Source of the DNA: Granulicella aggregans
Lineage (GTDB): Bacteria; Acidobacteriota; Terriglobia; Terriglobales; Acidobacteriaceae
NCBI RefSeq assembly: GCF_014203275.1
Contig: NZ_JACHIP010000002.1
Location: 620,001-684,000, forward strand
Length of the DNA: 64,000 nt
Reading direction: 5' to 3'
The notes below the pieces were generated by a model. It saw only the letters and a program-made list of their open reading frames with translations. It was not told the origin of the DNA and ran no database searches. Within the stretch, counting starts at the first letter, position 1, and the number at the start of each line of letters is the position of its first letter. Positions 45,044 to 54,735 of this stretch are shown here, piece after piece. The position numbers were made by a program, and so were the translations under genes.

Positions 45044-46837
45044 ATGCCGAGGTCGTGTGTCTTTGCGGGGGGCGTAGCAGTTGCGCTCCTTCTGCTTCCA
45101 TGCCAATGCGATGGCCAAGCCGCGCAGTCGAAGGCGACGAACCTGAACGCGGCGAAAGCCGCTATGGTGCATGGCGTAGCCGCGATGCAGGTTGGAGACT
45201 TCGTCAGTGCGAAGCGCGACTTCTCCACCGTCGTGCGACTAGCCCCGCAGGTGGAGCCCGGACACGCGGCGCTCGGTTCGGCGTTGCTGGCGCTCCGTGA
45301 GAACGAGAGTGCGGTGCGCGAATTGGAGATCGCACTCAGGCTTGCTCCGGATGATTATGCCGTCGCGATAAACCTGGGCCGGGCGCAGACTGCGCTTGGA
45401 CACTACAACGACGCCGTGAAGGCATTCGGCGCGGGCCTTTCAGGTGCGGAGACGCCAGCTCTTTCGCCTGATGAGACGCTCGCCTATGCGACGGCACTGG
45501 CAGCAACCGGTCAGCTTCAGTCCGCTGTCGAGTTGCTGCAGCGTGGCGTCGATGCGGTTCCAGACTCTGCGCTGCTGCAGGATGGACTGGGTACGGCGTT
45601 GGCGCAGCAGGGCAAGCTGGATACGGCGCTCCCGCACTTCGAACGTGCGGTGGCGATCGATCCGGCACAGGCGGCTCCACAACTCCACGCGGCTGCGGCT
45701 CTGCTTGCGCTGGACAGACCTGCCGAAGCCATTCCCTTTGCGGATAAAGCGGTAGCAGCGGCGCATGACAGCTTCGATGCACAGCTTCAACTTGGGCGGG
45801 CGCTTTCCGCAGGGCATCGCGATGCCGAGGCGCTTGAGCATCTTCATCGCGCTACGGAGCTTCGAACGAAGCTGCAAACGCCCGACTCGCTCTATTCGCT
45901 TGCACTCGCGCTGCAGGCAAGCGGAGACGCCGCTGGATCTCTTCCACTGTTTGCGGCTGCGACCTCGGACGCGACGGCGAAGACATCGTTTGCGCGCGGG
46001 TCCGCATTGATCAACTACGCGCTTGCCCGCGTGCTTACTGGCGATGCGGTGGGCGCTCTACCTATCTATGCGCAGGCGCTGGCGATTGGGCCGGACTCTG
46101 CGACGCTGCGTGAGGACTTTGGCGCGGCTTATCTACAAAAGGCAGACCTCGACCACGCGATCATACAGTTCAAGGCGGGGCTGGCGATTGAGCCGGACAA
46201 TGCGCATCTGCACTATGACCTGGGGCTGGCCTACAAGCTGAAGGACAACCTCGCCGAGGCGGTGCCGGAGTTCGAAAGGTCAGCGTCGCTGGACTCAACG
46301 CTTCCCGACCCCGCGTACACGCTTGGCGTCATCTACATGCAACAGGGAAAGTATCCCGAGGCGATTGCGAACCTGAGACGCGCTACCGCACTGCGGCCTG
46401 AGAATGGAGACGCGTGGGCGCTGTTAGGCGGCGTATTGAAGGACTCGGGCGATTTAGCGGCAGCGGCCGATGCGTTGCACCATGCGATCGAGCTGCAGCC
46501 TGACCAGCCCAGCCTGCACATCCAGCTTGCGACGCTGGAGAGCCAGGCCGGTCACGCAGCAGAGGCTGCGGCGGAGCGCAAGACAGCCGCAGACCTGAGC
46601 CGGGCGGCAATGAGTCGCCAGCGGGCTGAGTTTGCGTTGAAGAGCGGACGCACTCTACTGGAGCAGAACAAGCTGGGCGATGCGGTCTTTCAGTTGATCA
46701 CTGCGGTACATGCTGAGCCATCCCTCGCCGAGCCGCACCGCCTCTTGGCTGAGGCCTACATGCGGCAAGGGAAGGCCGCAGATGCAGCGGTGGAACGGCA
46801 GCAAGCGGAGGCGTTGGCCTCGGCAAAGAAGCCGTAA
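45044..46837 (+). CDS. Large exported TPR protein
   Basis: Protein of 597 aa made almost wholly of tetratricopeptide repeats (about fifteen), each with the A/G-Y-A spacing, for example EPDNAHLHYDLGLAYKLKD and LRPENGDAWALLGGVLKDSG. A signal peptide (GGVAVALLLLPCQCDG) shows it is exported. A Cys near the signal end (PCQCDG) might be a lipoprotein site, but there is no clean lipobox. Adjacent upstream and downstream genes are 0 and 12 nt away, so the three form one operon. TPR arrays usually bind partner proteins; here the multiheme cytochrome is the obvious candidate. Confidence 0.85.
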   Translation: MPRSCVFAGGVAVALLLLPCQCDGQAAQSKATNLNAAKAAMVHGVAAMQVGDFVSAKRDFSTVVRLAPQVEPGHAALGSALLALRENESAVRELEIALRLAPDDYAVAINLGRAQTALGHYNDAVKAFGAGLSGAETPALSPDETLAYATALAATGQLQSAVELLQRGVDAVPDSALLQDGLGTALAQQGKLDTALPHFERAVAIDPAQAAPQLHAAAALLALDRPAEAIPFADKAVAAAHDSFDAQLQLGRALSAGHRDAEALEHLHRATELRTKLQTPDSLYSLALALQASGDAAGSLPLFAAATSDATAKTSFARGSALINYALARVLTGDAVGALPIYAQALAIGPDSATLREDFGAAYLQKADLDHAIIQFKAGLAIEPDNAHLHYDLGLAYKLKDNLAEAVPEFERSASLDSTLPDPAYTLGVIYMQQGKYPEAIANLRRATALRPENGDAWALLGGVLKDSGDLAAAADALHHAIELQPDQPSLHIQLATLESQAGHAAEAAAERKTAADLSRAAMSRQRAEFALKSGRTLLEQNKLGDAVFQLITAVHAEPSLAEPHRLLAEAYMRQGKAADAAVERQQAEALASAKKP

Positions 46838-46849
46838 GCTCGAACTAGA

Positions 46850-48607
46850 GTGCCGAACGAAAAGAAGGTCCGCTTGAATACTGTGCCGACATTCCGACGT
46901 GTGATCGCATTCGCATTGATCGCGATCGCAGCGTCTGTGCTGTATGTCGATGCGCCGAGGGTGGCCGTCGTTCACGCCACTCCAGGCAGCCGCGCTACAC
47001 TGGAGAATCCGGACGCGGCGTGCGCGGCGTGCCACCAGACGATCTATGACAAGTACCGCCAGACGGGCATGGCGCGCGGCAGCGGCGTGGCGATGGACGG
47101 GCTGATCGCCGGGGGATTTCATCACGCTCCGTCGGGCGTGGACTACCGAGTCTTCGAGCGGGATGGAGCTGCATGGATGTCCTACTCGCGTCCGGCGAAG
47201 GCCGCGCCGGACACGGCTCGGGGAGCTCTCGAAGGAGAGCGGCGGGTTGAGTTTTACGTTGGCTCTGGCCACCGCGGACGCACCTATCTCTTCAACGAGA
47301 GTGGTCGCTGGTACGAGCTTCCCATCAACTACTACACCCGGCGCGCGGCGTGGGACATGGCTCCGGCGTTCGATAACGTTACAGCCATGCCTGCACCGCT
47401 GCCCGTCGATCCGAACTGTCTGCACTGCCATGCGACGGACGTGCAAGCGTCCTTGCAGGACGCGCGGAATCATTACGCGGCAGCGCCGTTCCGGCAAGGC
47501 GGGATCGGTTGCAGCGCGTGCCACGGCGATCCTACGCGGCATCTCGCGGACAAGGGCCACGGGCCGATTGTGAACCCCGGCAAGCTGCCGGTCGCGGAGA
47601 GAGACAGCGCGTGCATCCAGTGCCATCTTGAGGGCGATGCAGTGGTCTATCGGCCCGGACGATCTCTGGCCCAGTTCAGGCCGGGAGATAAGCTCTCCGA
47701 CATCGCCGTCTATTTTGTGCGCGCGAGCGAGCCTGGGGATGGAAGGCGAGCGACCAGTCAGTACGAAGCGCTTCTGCGGAGTGCGTGCAAACGGGCCAGC
47801 GGCGATAAGCTCACCTGCACGACTTGCCATGATCCGCACTCTGCCCCTTCGGCTGCCGAGCGAGTGTCGTACTTCCGCGCACGATGTCTCGCGTGCCATA
47901 CGGAGTCCGCGATGGCGACGCATCATTCTGAACAGCAGGACTGCGCGACCTGCCACATGCCGACGCGAAAGACGGTTGATATCTCGCATGAGCAGGTCAC
48001 CGATCACGATATCGAGGCGCGGCCAGCTTCGCAGGGCGGATTGCAGCTTGCGACGCTTGGGGCGAATGATATGTCGAAGCTTGTAGCTGTGGGTGGATTC
48101 GAGGCAGGTGACCGCGAGACTGGGCTCGCCTATGCACAGCTTGCAGGACACGGCGATCGTGCAGCCGCGCGAACCGCGCTAGGCCTGCTGTCAAAGCTGC
48201 CGGCGAGAGCTCCGGCGGGTGTCGATGTGGCGGTGCGGCTTGGGTATCTAGAGCAGATCAGCGGCGATGCGGGGAAAGCAGCAGCCTCGTACAAGTCTGC
48301 GCTGGAGACGGATCCGTGGGAGCCGACGGCGCTGGCGAATCTGGCGGTGCTCGATGCTGGATCGGGCCGTGTGCCTGAGGCGATCAACCTGCTGCAACGG
48401 CTTGTCGATGCCGATCCTTCGCGTACTGCGGCGGGGCTGAACCTGGCGTTCATCGAGTGCAGTCTCGATCGGCGCGAGAAGGCGGCTGCATTGCTTGAGC
48501 GGCTTCGGCGATCGAATCCCGATGACCCGCAACTGCGGCGCTTCGCCGATACGGGCGAGTACGCCGGGCAGCGCTGCTTGCTGAATCCGCAGTTGCCGAA
48601 GAAGTAG
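46850..48607 (+). CDS. Multiheme c-type cytochrome with TPR tail
   Basis: Protein of 585 aa starting GTG. A hydrophobic signal/anchor (VIAFALIAIAASVLYV) precedes seven CxxCH heme motifs: CAACH (residues 58-62), CLHCH, CSACH, CIQCH, CTTCH, CLACH and CATCH. These span the middle to about residue 370 and match the cytochrome c554/doubled-CxxCH class. The C-terminal third is TPR (GKAAASYKSALETDPWEPTALANL). It could move electrons across the periplasm. TPR-tailed multiheme cytochromes occur in Acidobacteria and Planctomycetes beside CRTAC1 and TPR genes; partners and electron acceptor are unknown. It ends an operon, followed by a strong hairpin. Confidence 0.87.
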   Translation: MPNEKKVRLNTVPTFRRVIAFALIAIAASVLYVDAPRVAVVHATPGSRATLENPDAACAACHQTIYDKYRQTGMARGSGVAMDGLIAGGFHHAPSGVDYRVFERDGAAWMSYSRPAKAAPDTARGALEGERRVEFYVGSGHRGRTYLFNESGRWYELPINYYTRRAAWDMAPAFDNVTAMPAPLPVDPNCLHCHATDVQASLQDARNHYAAAPFRQGGIGCSACHGDPTRHLADKGHGPIVNPGKLPVAERDSACIQCHLEGDAVVYRPGRSLAQFRPGDKLSDIAVYFVRASEPGDGRRATSQYEALLRSACKRASGDKLTCTTCHDPHSAPSAAERVSYFRARCLACHTESAMATHHSEQQDCATCHMPTRKTVDISHEQVTDHDIEARPASQGGLQLATLGANDMSKLVAVGGFEAGDRETGLAYAQLAGHGDRAAARTALGLLSKLPARAPAGVDVAVRLGYLEQISGDAGKAAASYKSALETDPWEPTALANLAVLDAGSGRVPEAINLLQRLVDADPSRTAAGLNLAFIECSLDRREKAAALLERLRRSNPDDPQLRRFADTGEYAGQRCLLNPQLPKK

Positions 48608-48621
48608 TCACGGTCACAAAG

Positions 48622-48658
48622 AGCAAGCCCCGCAGACTTTTGGTCTGCGGGGCTTGCT
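48622..48658. terminator. Strong bidirectional terminator hairpin
   Basis: AGCAAGCCCCGCAGAC and GTCTGCGGGGCTTGCT pair perfectly over 16 bp around TTTTG. It lies between the convergent cytochrome and TonB receptor genes, 15 nt and 23 nt from their stops. There is no long T-run on either side, so it may also be an mRNA 3'-end stabiliser. Confidence 0.8.
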
Positions 48659-48680
48659 GGTGAGAGAACCAGGGTTGCAG

Positions 48681-51600
48681 TTAGAACGTGTAGCGTACGG
48701 AGACCTGTCCACGCCGGGCGTTGGTGCCGTCGGGGAAGCCTTGAGAAGCCGTTCCAGTACCTGCGCTCGGTTGCGCTGTTAAGTAGCCGATAGTCCCGGG
48801 GTTAGGGGTATCCGCGCCGTTCGTTGATGCTACGTAAGCAACCTGCTGGACCGAAGTCGTGGTGATGTAGTTGAAGACGTTGAAGCCTTCGAAGTTGAGT
48901 GTGATGGACTCTTCTTTCGGCAACTTGAACTCTTTGGTCAGGCGAAGATCCGTTCGGATCGTCGTTCCGAGGTTCAGGTTGCTGCGCGGAACGAAGGGAA
49001 CACGCTGGTAGGCGGCAAAACCGATGCCATCTCCACTGATGGTGGAGTTGTAGACACCACTGAAAGCATTGGTTGGAAGGGTGGAGATGCTTACATCCGA
49101 GTTGACTCCCTGTGGAGTTGCGTAAGTTTCGATTGCCGAGAGTTGCCAGCCATTGAGAGATTGGTTCAGCAACTCCGATCCATAGGCATGGAACGGATTG
49201 GCGATGAGGCCGCTGGCAACCAGGCGATGACGCTGGTCAAGCGGCGAGCGTCCTTTTTCGCTCTTCGGATCACCGTTCAACACTGAAAGCGGTGGGTCGG
49301 TGTAGTAGATGTTGTCCGCTCCGGCACCGAGGCCGAGGTCGATCGCGTGCGACCATGTGTACGCCAGATTGAACGAGGTGGACTTCGATTGACGCCGCGC
49401 CATAGAGACTGCGAGGGCGTCGTAGTAGATCTTGCCGCCGTTATAGATGTGGTTGAGCACCTGGTAACGGGGATCTTTCACAGCCGTATAGATGGGCGTC
49501 GTATAGGTGCCAGTCTGTTTGCCGCTGGCATCCTGAATGATGTAGGTGAACGTCTGAGTCGGGGCGACCAGGTTGTCGTCTTTACGCGTCAGAAAATCCT
49601 GACCCACGTTCAATAAGTAGGCAACATCGAGAGTCGTCTTCTTGTCGATCTTCTGTTCGAGCGTCAGGTCGGCCTGCTCGGTGTAAGGGGTCTTCAGGTT
49701 GGTATCCGCGTGGGTGCTATTGGGGCTGCCGCCAGACAGGTTGCTTGCGAGATCATAGCCTGGGAACGTCGGAGCCCCCGGCGTGGACGAGGTAAAGAAG
49801 ATCGTCTTTTGAATGACTCCGTTGCGTTGCTGCAGGCGAATGACGCTGGCAGAAGGCAGCCGGGCATAAGAGATTCCGTAGCCGCCGCGGAGAACGGTTG
49901 CGCCCTCGTTCATTGAGTAGGCAAAGCCGATGCGCGGAGCAACGTTGCCAAGAGGCTCGTTGAGTTGGCCGGTTTGGGGGTAGTCGGGGTTCAGAGGTGG
50001 CTGGGTGAAGCGGTTGAACTCGTAGCGCACACCGAGGTTCAGTGTCAGCTTGTGATTCACCTGATACTGGTCCTGCGCGTAGAAGTTATAGTCACGAACG
50101 ATAGCCCGCGTAAGTAACGGGCCAAAGCTCTGCAGGAAATAGTTATAACGCTTACCTGCGAGTGGATCTCCCGCAACCGGGGTCAAGTCTTCCGCCCAAC
50201 TGGTGATATCTCCGTAGGAGTAAGTCCCCTTCGCGAAGAAGAGAGCATTCTCCACATCACGCAGGTAGTTCGTCTCCGCACCGAACTTCAGTTGATGCTT
50301 CTGTACCGTCTTCGAGAAGCTGTCGACGAAGAGGAAGCGATCTTCAGACGGCTGCGAGTTGGGAATGTTAACTGAGAGACCAAGATTCGCCAGATCATTC
50401 ACTGAGAGACCGGAGACGAGCCCATTCGAAGGCGTGATCGCCTGGTTGATGGATTGCTTACGTGTGTCCTTGAACCAGCCGAAGCGGAACTCATTCAACG
50501 CAGTCGGGGAGACGACGTGAGTTTCGGAGAAGCGCGCCCAGCGGGTTAGGTCGATCTGGTTGCCGTTCGGGTAGAAGCCGCTGCCATCGGCCAGAGCGGA
50601 TGCGCTGACCGTGCCATTCGGCGACGCAAACTGCATCAGGTTGAAGTTCATGCTGACGCTGTCCTTGTCGCTGGGCCGGTAGTCGACCTTGAGAAAACCG
50701 ACGTTCTCATTCAGCTTGCGGGGAAGGACTGCAAACGTTCGTTGAATGTATGCCTGGGCCGCCGCGCACTGCGTCGCTGAGGCCAGGCACGCCCCAGCTA
50801 CAAAGCTGCCGTCTGGGTTTAACTCGGTCTTGGCACCGGTCGTCGAGGAAACTAGCGGGCGGCTCTCGCGGGTGATCTCGGTGTTACCGAAGAAGAAGAG
50901 TTTGTCCTTGATGATCGGTCCGCCGACGCTGCCGCCGACCTGATGCCGCCAGTTCGGAGGATTGAAGGAATTGCCGGCACTGTCCAGTGAATAGGGATCC
51001 GTTGCGTTGAGCGTACGGTTCTTGAAGAATTCGAATGCGGAACCGTGAAAGCTGTTTGTGCCGCTCTTTGTGAGAGTGTTGATGATTCCGCCAGCGGCAT
51101 GGCCGAACTCCGCGCTGTAGCCTGAGGTCTGCACCTGGAACTCCTGCACCGCGTCCTGGCTCAGCGGGGAGAATGCGCTGGTGCTGCCTGCGTCATCCTG
51201 TCCCCACTGCTGGGTTACGTCCATACCGTCCTGCAGGAAGATGTTGTTGCCGGGAACGCCGCGAAAGGTGACCTGGCCGCCTGCACCGTCAGTGGTGACG
51301 CCGGGGGTGAGAAGGACGAACTGGTCGACGCGGCGACCATTGATTGGAAGATCGTTGATCTCCTTCTGATCGACGAGCGCCGAGACGCCGGAGCGGGTGG
51401 TGTCGAGTTCGGAGATGGAGGCATCAACGGTTACGGTCTCGGTCGCCTGAGAGACGGTCAGCTTGATCGGAACGCCCGTCGTCTGACCGACGTGGACGCT
51501 GACCTTGGTGACTTCGTAGGTGGCGAAGCCGGGTACCGTAACGGTGACTACGTAGCCATCTTCCGGCGGCAGAGAAGAGGCCTCGAAGTTTCCATCGGAG

Positions 51601-51872
51601 CTGGCAACGATCTCGCGCTTCAAGCCAATTTTGGGGTTGGTCACTACGATGGTCGCCTTGGGCACAACTGCGCCCGCCGCATCGGCGACTGTTCCGTTCA
51701 ACGCTCCAAGGCCAGCCAGTGACTGGGCAAAGGCGATCGGCTCAAGATTGATGGCGGCGAGATTGAACGCGAAGACGGAGCCTGCGAGCAGACCGGCGCG
51801 AAGAAGCAACCGGGAAACGCGCGGGGCGGTGCTCAAAGAGAGAGCGGAGCGACGAAGAGTCTTGCCTGACAT
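48681..51872 (-). CDS. Oar-like TonB-dependent receptor, second copy
   Basis: Outer-membrane receptor of 1063 aa from ATG 51872 (GAGG upstream), with a signal peptide ending near IAFAQS. The carboxypeptidase-regulatory domain begins LNGTVADAAGAVVPKA. The plug contains LPINGRRVDQFVLLTPGV and LTKSGTNSFHGSAFEF. The barrel ends RRGQVSVRYTF, with the expected terminal Phe. The open frame extends 43 residues further, with unlikely composition. It is divergent from a LysR regulator, with 460 bp between, and stands alone. The ligand is unknown. Because no degradative enzyme is adjacent, the LysR pairing is the best clue: uptake probably responds to a small effector. Confidence 0.88.
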   Translation of the reverse strand: MSGKTLRRSALSLSTAPRVSRLLLRAGLLAGSVFAFNLAAINLEPIAFAQSLAGLGALNGTVADAAGAVVPKATIVVTNPKIGLKREIVASSDGNFEASSLPPEDGYVVTVTVPGFATYEVTKVSVHVGQTTGVPIKLTVSQATETVTVDASISELDTTRSGVSALVDQKEINDLPINGRRVDQFVLLTPGVTTDGAGGQVTFRGVPGNNIFLQDGMDVTQQWGQDDAGSTSAFSPLSQDAVQEFQVQTSGYSAEFGHAAGGIINTLTKSGTNSFHGSAFEFFKNRTLNATDPYSLDSAGNSFNPPNWRHQVGGSVGGPIIKDKLFFFGNTEITRESRPLVSSTTGAKTELNPDGSFVAGACLASATQCAAAQAYIQRTFAVLPRKLNENVGFLKVDYRPSDKDSVSMNFNLMQFASPNGTVSASALADGSGFYPNGNQIDLTRWARFSETHVVSPTALNEFRFGWFKDTRKQSINQAITPSNGLVSGLSVNDLANLGLSVNIPNSQPSEDRFLFVDSFSKTVQKHQLKFGAETNYLRDVENALFFAKGTYSYGDITSWAEDLTPVAGDPLAGKRYNYFLQSFGPLLTRAIVRDYNFYAQDQYQVNHKLTLNLGVRYEFNRFTQPPLNPDYPQTGQLNEPLGNVAPRIGFAYSMNEGATVLRGGYGISYARLPSASVIRLQQRNGVIQKTIFFTSSTPGAPTFPGYDLASNLSGGSPNSTHADTNLKTPYTEQADLTLEQKIDKKTTLDVAYLLNVGQDFLTRKDDNLVAPTQTFTYIIQDASGKQTGTYTTPIYTAVKDPRYQVLNHIYNGGKIYYDALAVSMARRQSKSTSFNLAYTWSHAIDLGLGAGADNIYYTDPPLSVLNGDPKSEKGRSPLDQRHRLVASGLIANPFHAYGSELLNQSLNGWQLSAIETYATPQGVNSDVSISTLPTNAFSGVYNSTISGDGIGFAAYQRVPFVPRSNLNLGTTIRTDLRLTKEFKLPKEESITLNFEGFNVFNYITTTSVQQVAYVASTNGADTPNPGTIGYLTAQPSAGTGTASQGFPDGTNARRGQVSVRYTF

Positions 51873-52332
51873 ATTGACCTCGCGAAGAAAAGAACTACAA
51901 CAGTGGTGGTGAGGCTGTGGTGAACGGCTGCAAGGGCCTCGGTTGCCCTCTAACAAAAATGGAAATCGAGCGAGGTGCCGTGGCGTCGCAGGCTGAGGCA
52001 AGATCGACCAGGGAGGTAGAGTTCGCTGTTGCCTCTGCGGTCAACGGATGAGTTCAGGACGGCGTGGTCCCTCACTTCGACGCGACTGGCAAAACCTGGG
52101 TCCGTATGGAACCTGTGAAAGGTTCGGAACGGGAAGTTATCTGGAAGATGCTTCAATTAAACACGTACTGTCCTCGCGCGTCTAATCGAATGTGGTGATG
52201 TCGTAATCAGTTTTGAGGCGGGAAGCGGCGTTGCAATCGTGGCGCTCTCGCTGAAACGCTCGCCACGACTGGCGAAAACTCATTTGACACGCTGTTACCA
52301 ACAGATTAGCGTTCAGTTATCGTAAGAAAAAT
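51873..52332. promoter_or_regulatory. Divergent regulatory region, TonB receptor / LysR
   Basis: 460 bp with no credible gene. TTGACA at 52284-52289 with TTAGCG 16 nt on is a possible promoter for the LysR gene. CTGTT-ACC-AACAG (52292-52304) is a perfect short palindrome between them that fits a LysR T-N11-A type site. The rest shows nothing I recognise. Confidence 0.4.
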
Positions 52333-53262
52333 TTGTTGAGGTTCACTCCACTGGAACTCCGGCACCTTACCTCGTTTATCGCGGTTGCCGAGAGGAAGAG
52401 CTTCGTACACGCAGCCGAGCACCTTCACCTCTCGCAGCCTGCCGTCACAGCCCAGATTCAACGGCTGGAGGAGGAGCTTGGCGTTCAGTTGCTGGACCGC
52501 AACCGGCGATCGGTAAGGCTGACTCCAGCCGGAGAGACGTTCCTTGCCGGGGCGCGCGCGACCCTCGAGAGCGCAAATCAGGCCATCCTGGCAACACAGC
52601 GCGTGTCTCGCGGCGAGACAGGTCGCGTTCGCATCGGCTTCCCTCCTTCGGTGCTGAAGGAGATCATGCCGAAGATAATGATCGAGTTCCATAAGCAGCA
52701 TCCTGGGATCAAGCTCGACCTGTTCTCGCTGCATACCAGCCTGACCATTGCGGCGCTTGAAGAGGACAACATCGACATCGGCTATGTCCGCCTGCCGGTT
52801 GAAGCGAAGGGACTGCGCATCACTCCGGTCCACCATGAGCCGCTCGTCGTCTGCCTGCCGCGTGGACACAAGTTGGCCACACGCCCGCATGTGCGGATGG
52901 AAGATCTGCGCGAGGAACGGTTCATCCTCTACGAACGCAAGTGGGCTCCGGGATTTCACGATCACTTTCTGGAACTCTGCAGCGAGGCTGGCTTTCAGCC
53001 GGTCGTGGCGCAACAGATCGATGAGATGTATCTTGCCGCGACACTGGTGGCGACGGGCGTGGGGATCGCGATCATTCCACGGATGGTGCTTTCGCTGCCG
53101 AACGATTCCATCGTGGTCAAACCCATTGTGGGAAGCCGTGAGCCTGCGCTTTCAGAGTTGGGGATAGCAACGCGAGCTGGCGAGCCTTCGCCTGTGATCC
53201 GGTCGATCATCTCCATCTCGTGCACGATTGGGAAGCGCCACTCGGCGATTGAAGTCGCGTAA
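52333..53262 (+). CDS. LysR family transcriptional regulator
   Basis: LTTR of 309 aa. The N-terminal winged HTH is textbook: LELRHLTSFIAVAERKSF, then HLSQPAVTAQIQRLEEELG. The substrate-binding domain from about residue 90 (GRVRIGFPPSVLKEIMP) is of the CbbR/CatM-like size. The start is TTG (52333, or the next codon 52336) without a clear SD. It is transcribed away from the TonB receptor and should control it, but could also act on distant genes. Shortly downstream lies the MgsA_C-like gene. No effector can be inferred. Confidence 0.88.
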   Translation: MLRFTPLELRHLTSFIAVAERKSFVHAAEHLHLSQPAVTAQIQRLEEELGVQLLDRNRRSVRLTPAGETFLAGARATLESANQAILATQRVSRGETGRVRIGFPPSVLKEIMPKIMIEFHKQHPGIKLDLFSLHTSLTIAALEEDNIDIGYVRLPVEAKGLRITPVHHEPLVVCLPRGHKLATRPHVRMEDLREERFILYERKWAPGFHDHFLELCSEAGFQPVVAQQIDEMYLAATLVATGVGIAIIPRMVLSLPNDSIVVKPIVGSREPALSELGIATRAGEPSPVIRSIISISCTIGKRHSAIEVA

Positions 53263-53339
53263 AATTGAAGGTGAACCCTTCCGGCATCGAGGTCTGAACC
53301 TCCTCAGACGACCAAGCTGGAAATCCAGTGAGGAAGATC

Positions 53340-53921
53340 ATGTCCCAGAACTACCAGAGTCAGGATGTCTGGAGCCGCGCCACGTCGGTCAACGGCTTCC
53401 CTTTCGATGAGTTGCGCTCGGTGCTGCAAAAGTCGATTCGTCGCGGCCTGATTGAAGAAGCGGTACTTGCCGCGTACGAGTTTTTCTCGAGCGGCCCAGA
53501 GGCCGAAGAGGTGCTGTGGCGCAGGCTTGAGATCATCGCGACAGAAGATGTGGGCTTTGGTTTGATCGAGGCTCCGGTGATTCTTGAGTCGCTGAATCAA
53601 CAGCGCCTGCGCATGGCCGATCGCGGCGATCGCTGGATGTACTCCGTCCATGCTGTGCGTCTGCTGGCAACCGCGAAGAAGGACAACACCTCGATGGAGC
53701 TTGCATGCTGGGCGCAGTTTGCGACGGCGCGCGGTGAGCGCAAAGTAGTGGTCGAGGACTTCATGGTCGACCTGCACACGCGGCGCGGCGCGGAGATGGG
53801 GCGCGACGTCAAGCACTGGTGGACAGATGGCGCGAAGCTCCGCAACAAGCTGTCCGAAGAACAGACGCCGTGGGGCAAGTATCTTGACGAGCTATACCTT
53901 GGGGCCAAGGAAGAGAAGTAG
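53340..53921 (+). CDS. MgsA/RarA C-terminal-like protein without ATPase domain
   Basis: Protein of 193 aa that resembles the C-terminal (helical, oligomerisation) region of the AAA+ replication protein RarA/MgsA. The shared pattern is LQKSIRRGLIEEAVLAAY, EEVLWRRLEIIATEDVGFG and HAVRLLATAKKDNTS. The AAA+ part (Walker A and B) is absent. AGGAAG precedes ATG 53340, whereas the open frame starts at a GTG 12 nt upstream. It is located between the LysR gene and the convergent ABC operon. A stand-alone copy could bind SSB or forked DNA as an accessory or inhibitor of RarA. The similarity is by eye, so the family call is moderate. Confidence 0.65.
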   Translation: MSQNYQSQDVWSRATSVNGFPFDELRSVLQKSIRRGLIEEAVLAAYEFFSSGPEAEEVLWRRLEIIATEDVGFGLIEAPVILESLNQQRLRMADRGDRWMYSVHAVRLLATAKKDNTSMELACWAQFATARGERKVVVEDFMVDLHTRRGAEMGRDVKHWWTDGAKLRNKLSEEQTPWGKYLDELYLGAKEEK

Positions 53922-53976
53922 AAACATCTGTTTTCGCCCATCTCATGATCGCGATGCGATGGGCAAGAAGCTTCCG

Positions 53977-54735
53977 CTATCGGAAACGCTCGCGAACTTT
54001 CAATTCGACTGCCCCACCAATCGTGTAGAGAATCGCCGATAGCATCATCGCTGCAAGGCTCGCTCCCCATGCGCGCTCCGTCTGAAAGGCCTGGCTGGTG
54101 AGCGCGAACATGTTGCCAAGGCCTCCGGTCTGCATCAGGTATTCGGCAACCATTGTGACCAGTACGCTGGTTGCAGCGCCCACGCGTAGAGCGATGGACA
54201 GGCTGGGAATGGCAGCAGGCAGAGCGAGCGAGAGTAGCTGGCGGCTGCGCGAGGCGGCAAGGACGTGGAAGAGCTCGCGCGACATAGGTGGCAACGCGCG
54301 CAGGCCGGCGGTGGCAAAGACGAAGCACGGAAAGAAAGACATGACGGCTACGGTGACGAACTCCGTGCGGCTCTCGTAGCCGAAGATGCGCGCGAGCAGG
54401 GGGATGAGGCAGACCACCGGCGTCGAACTGATCAGCAGCGCCGTCGGTCCTATGGTCCCGGCGAAGAGACGCCACCTCCATGCTGTGATTGCGAGAAGCA
54501 AGCCGATGGACATGCCTGCGGCGAGACCGCCGAGGCTGAAGGCAAGCGTCCACAGCGAAGGCAGCAGATAGATCATTGGGTTCAGCGCCATGTCGCGCAA
54601 GACAGCTAACGGCGAGACGATCACGATGCTGTTGTAATGGTTCGCCATCACCCATATCTGCCAGAAGGCGAAGATGGCGATGAGCCCCCACGCTTGCTCG
54701 AAGAGGCGCATTACGAGGCGGACTGCGAGGCCCAT
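53977..54735 (-). CDS. ABC transporter permease (second), nitrate/taurine type
   Basis: Inner-membrane permease of 252 aa in the SsuC/TauC-like group, with five to six helices. The EAA-like loop lies in ATAGLRALPPMSRELFHVLAAS. The start at 54735 is one base into the previous stop (TAATG), and the frame is open further to 54828 only across the upstream gene. Two permease genes follow the ATPase in the operon; a heterodimeric channel is therefore likely. The operon also has an NMT1/ThiY-like binding protein and an aminohydrolase, suggesting a heterocyclic or amine substrate. It is the last gene of the operon. Confidence 0.82.
   Translation of the reverse strand: MGLAVRLVMRLFEQAWGLIAIFAFWQIWVMANHYNSIVIVSPLAVLRDMALNPMIYLLPSLWTLAFSLGGLAAGMSIGLLLAITAWRWRLFAGTIGPTALLISSTPVVCLIPLLARIFGYESRTEFVTVAVMSFFPCFVFATAGLRALPPMSRELFHVLAASRSRQLLSLALPAAIPSLSIALRVGAATSVLVTMVAEYLMQTGGLGNMFALTSQAFQTERAWGASLAAMMLSAILYTIGGAVELKVRERFR

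Noticed and set aside
46655..48151. 498-codon open frame on the minus strand
   Set aside because: Antisense to the multiheme cytochrome. The opposite strand has seven CxxCH motifs and a normal signal peptide, while this frame is Arg/His-rich.
51950..52156. 68-codon minus-strand frame upstream of the TonB receptor
   Set aside because: No SD, no homology, and it lies in the promoter region.
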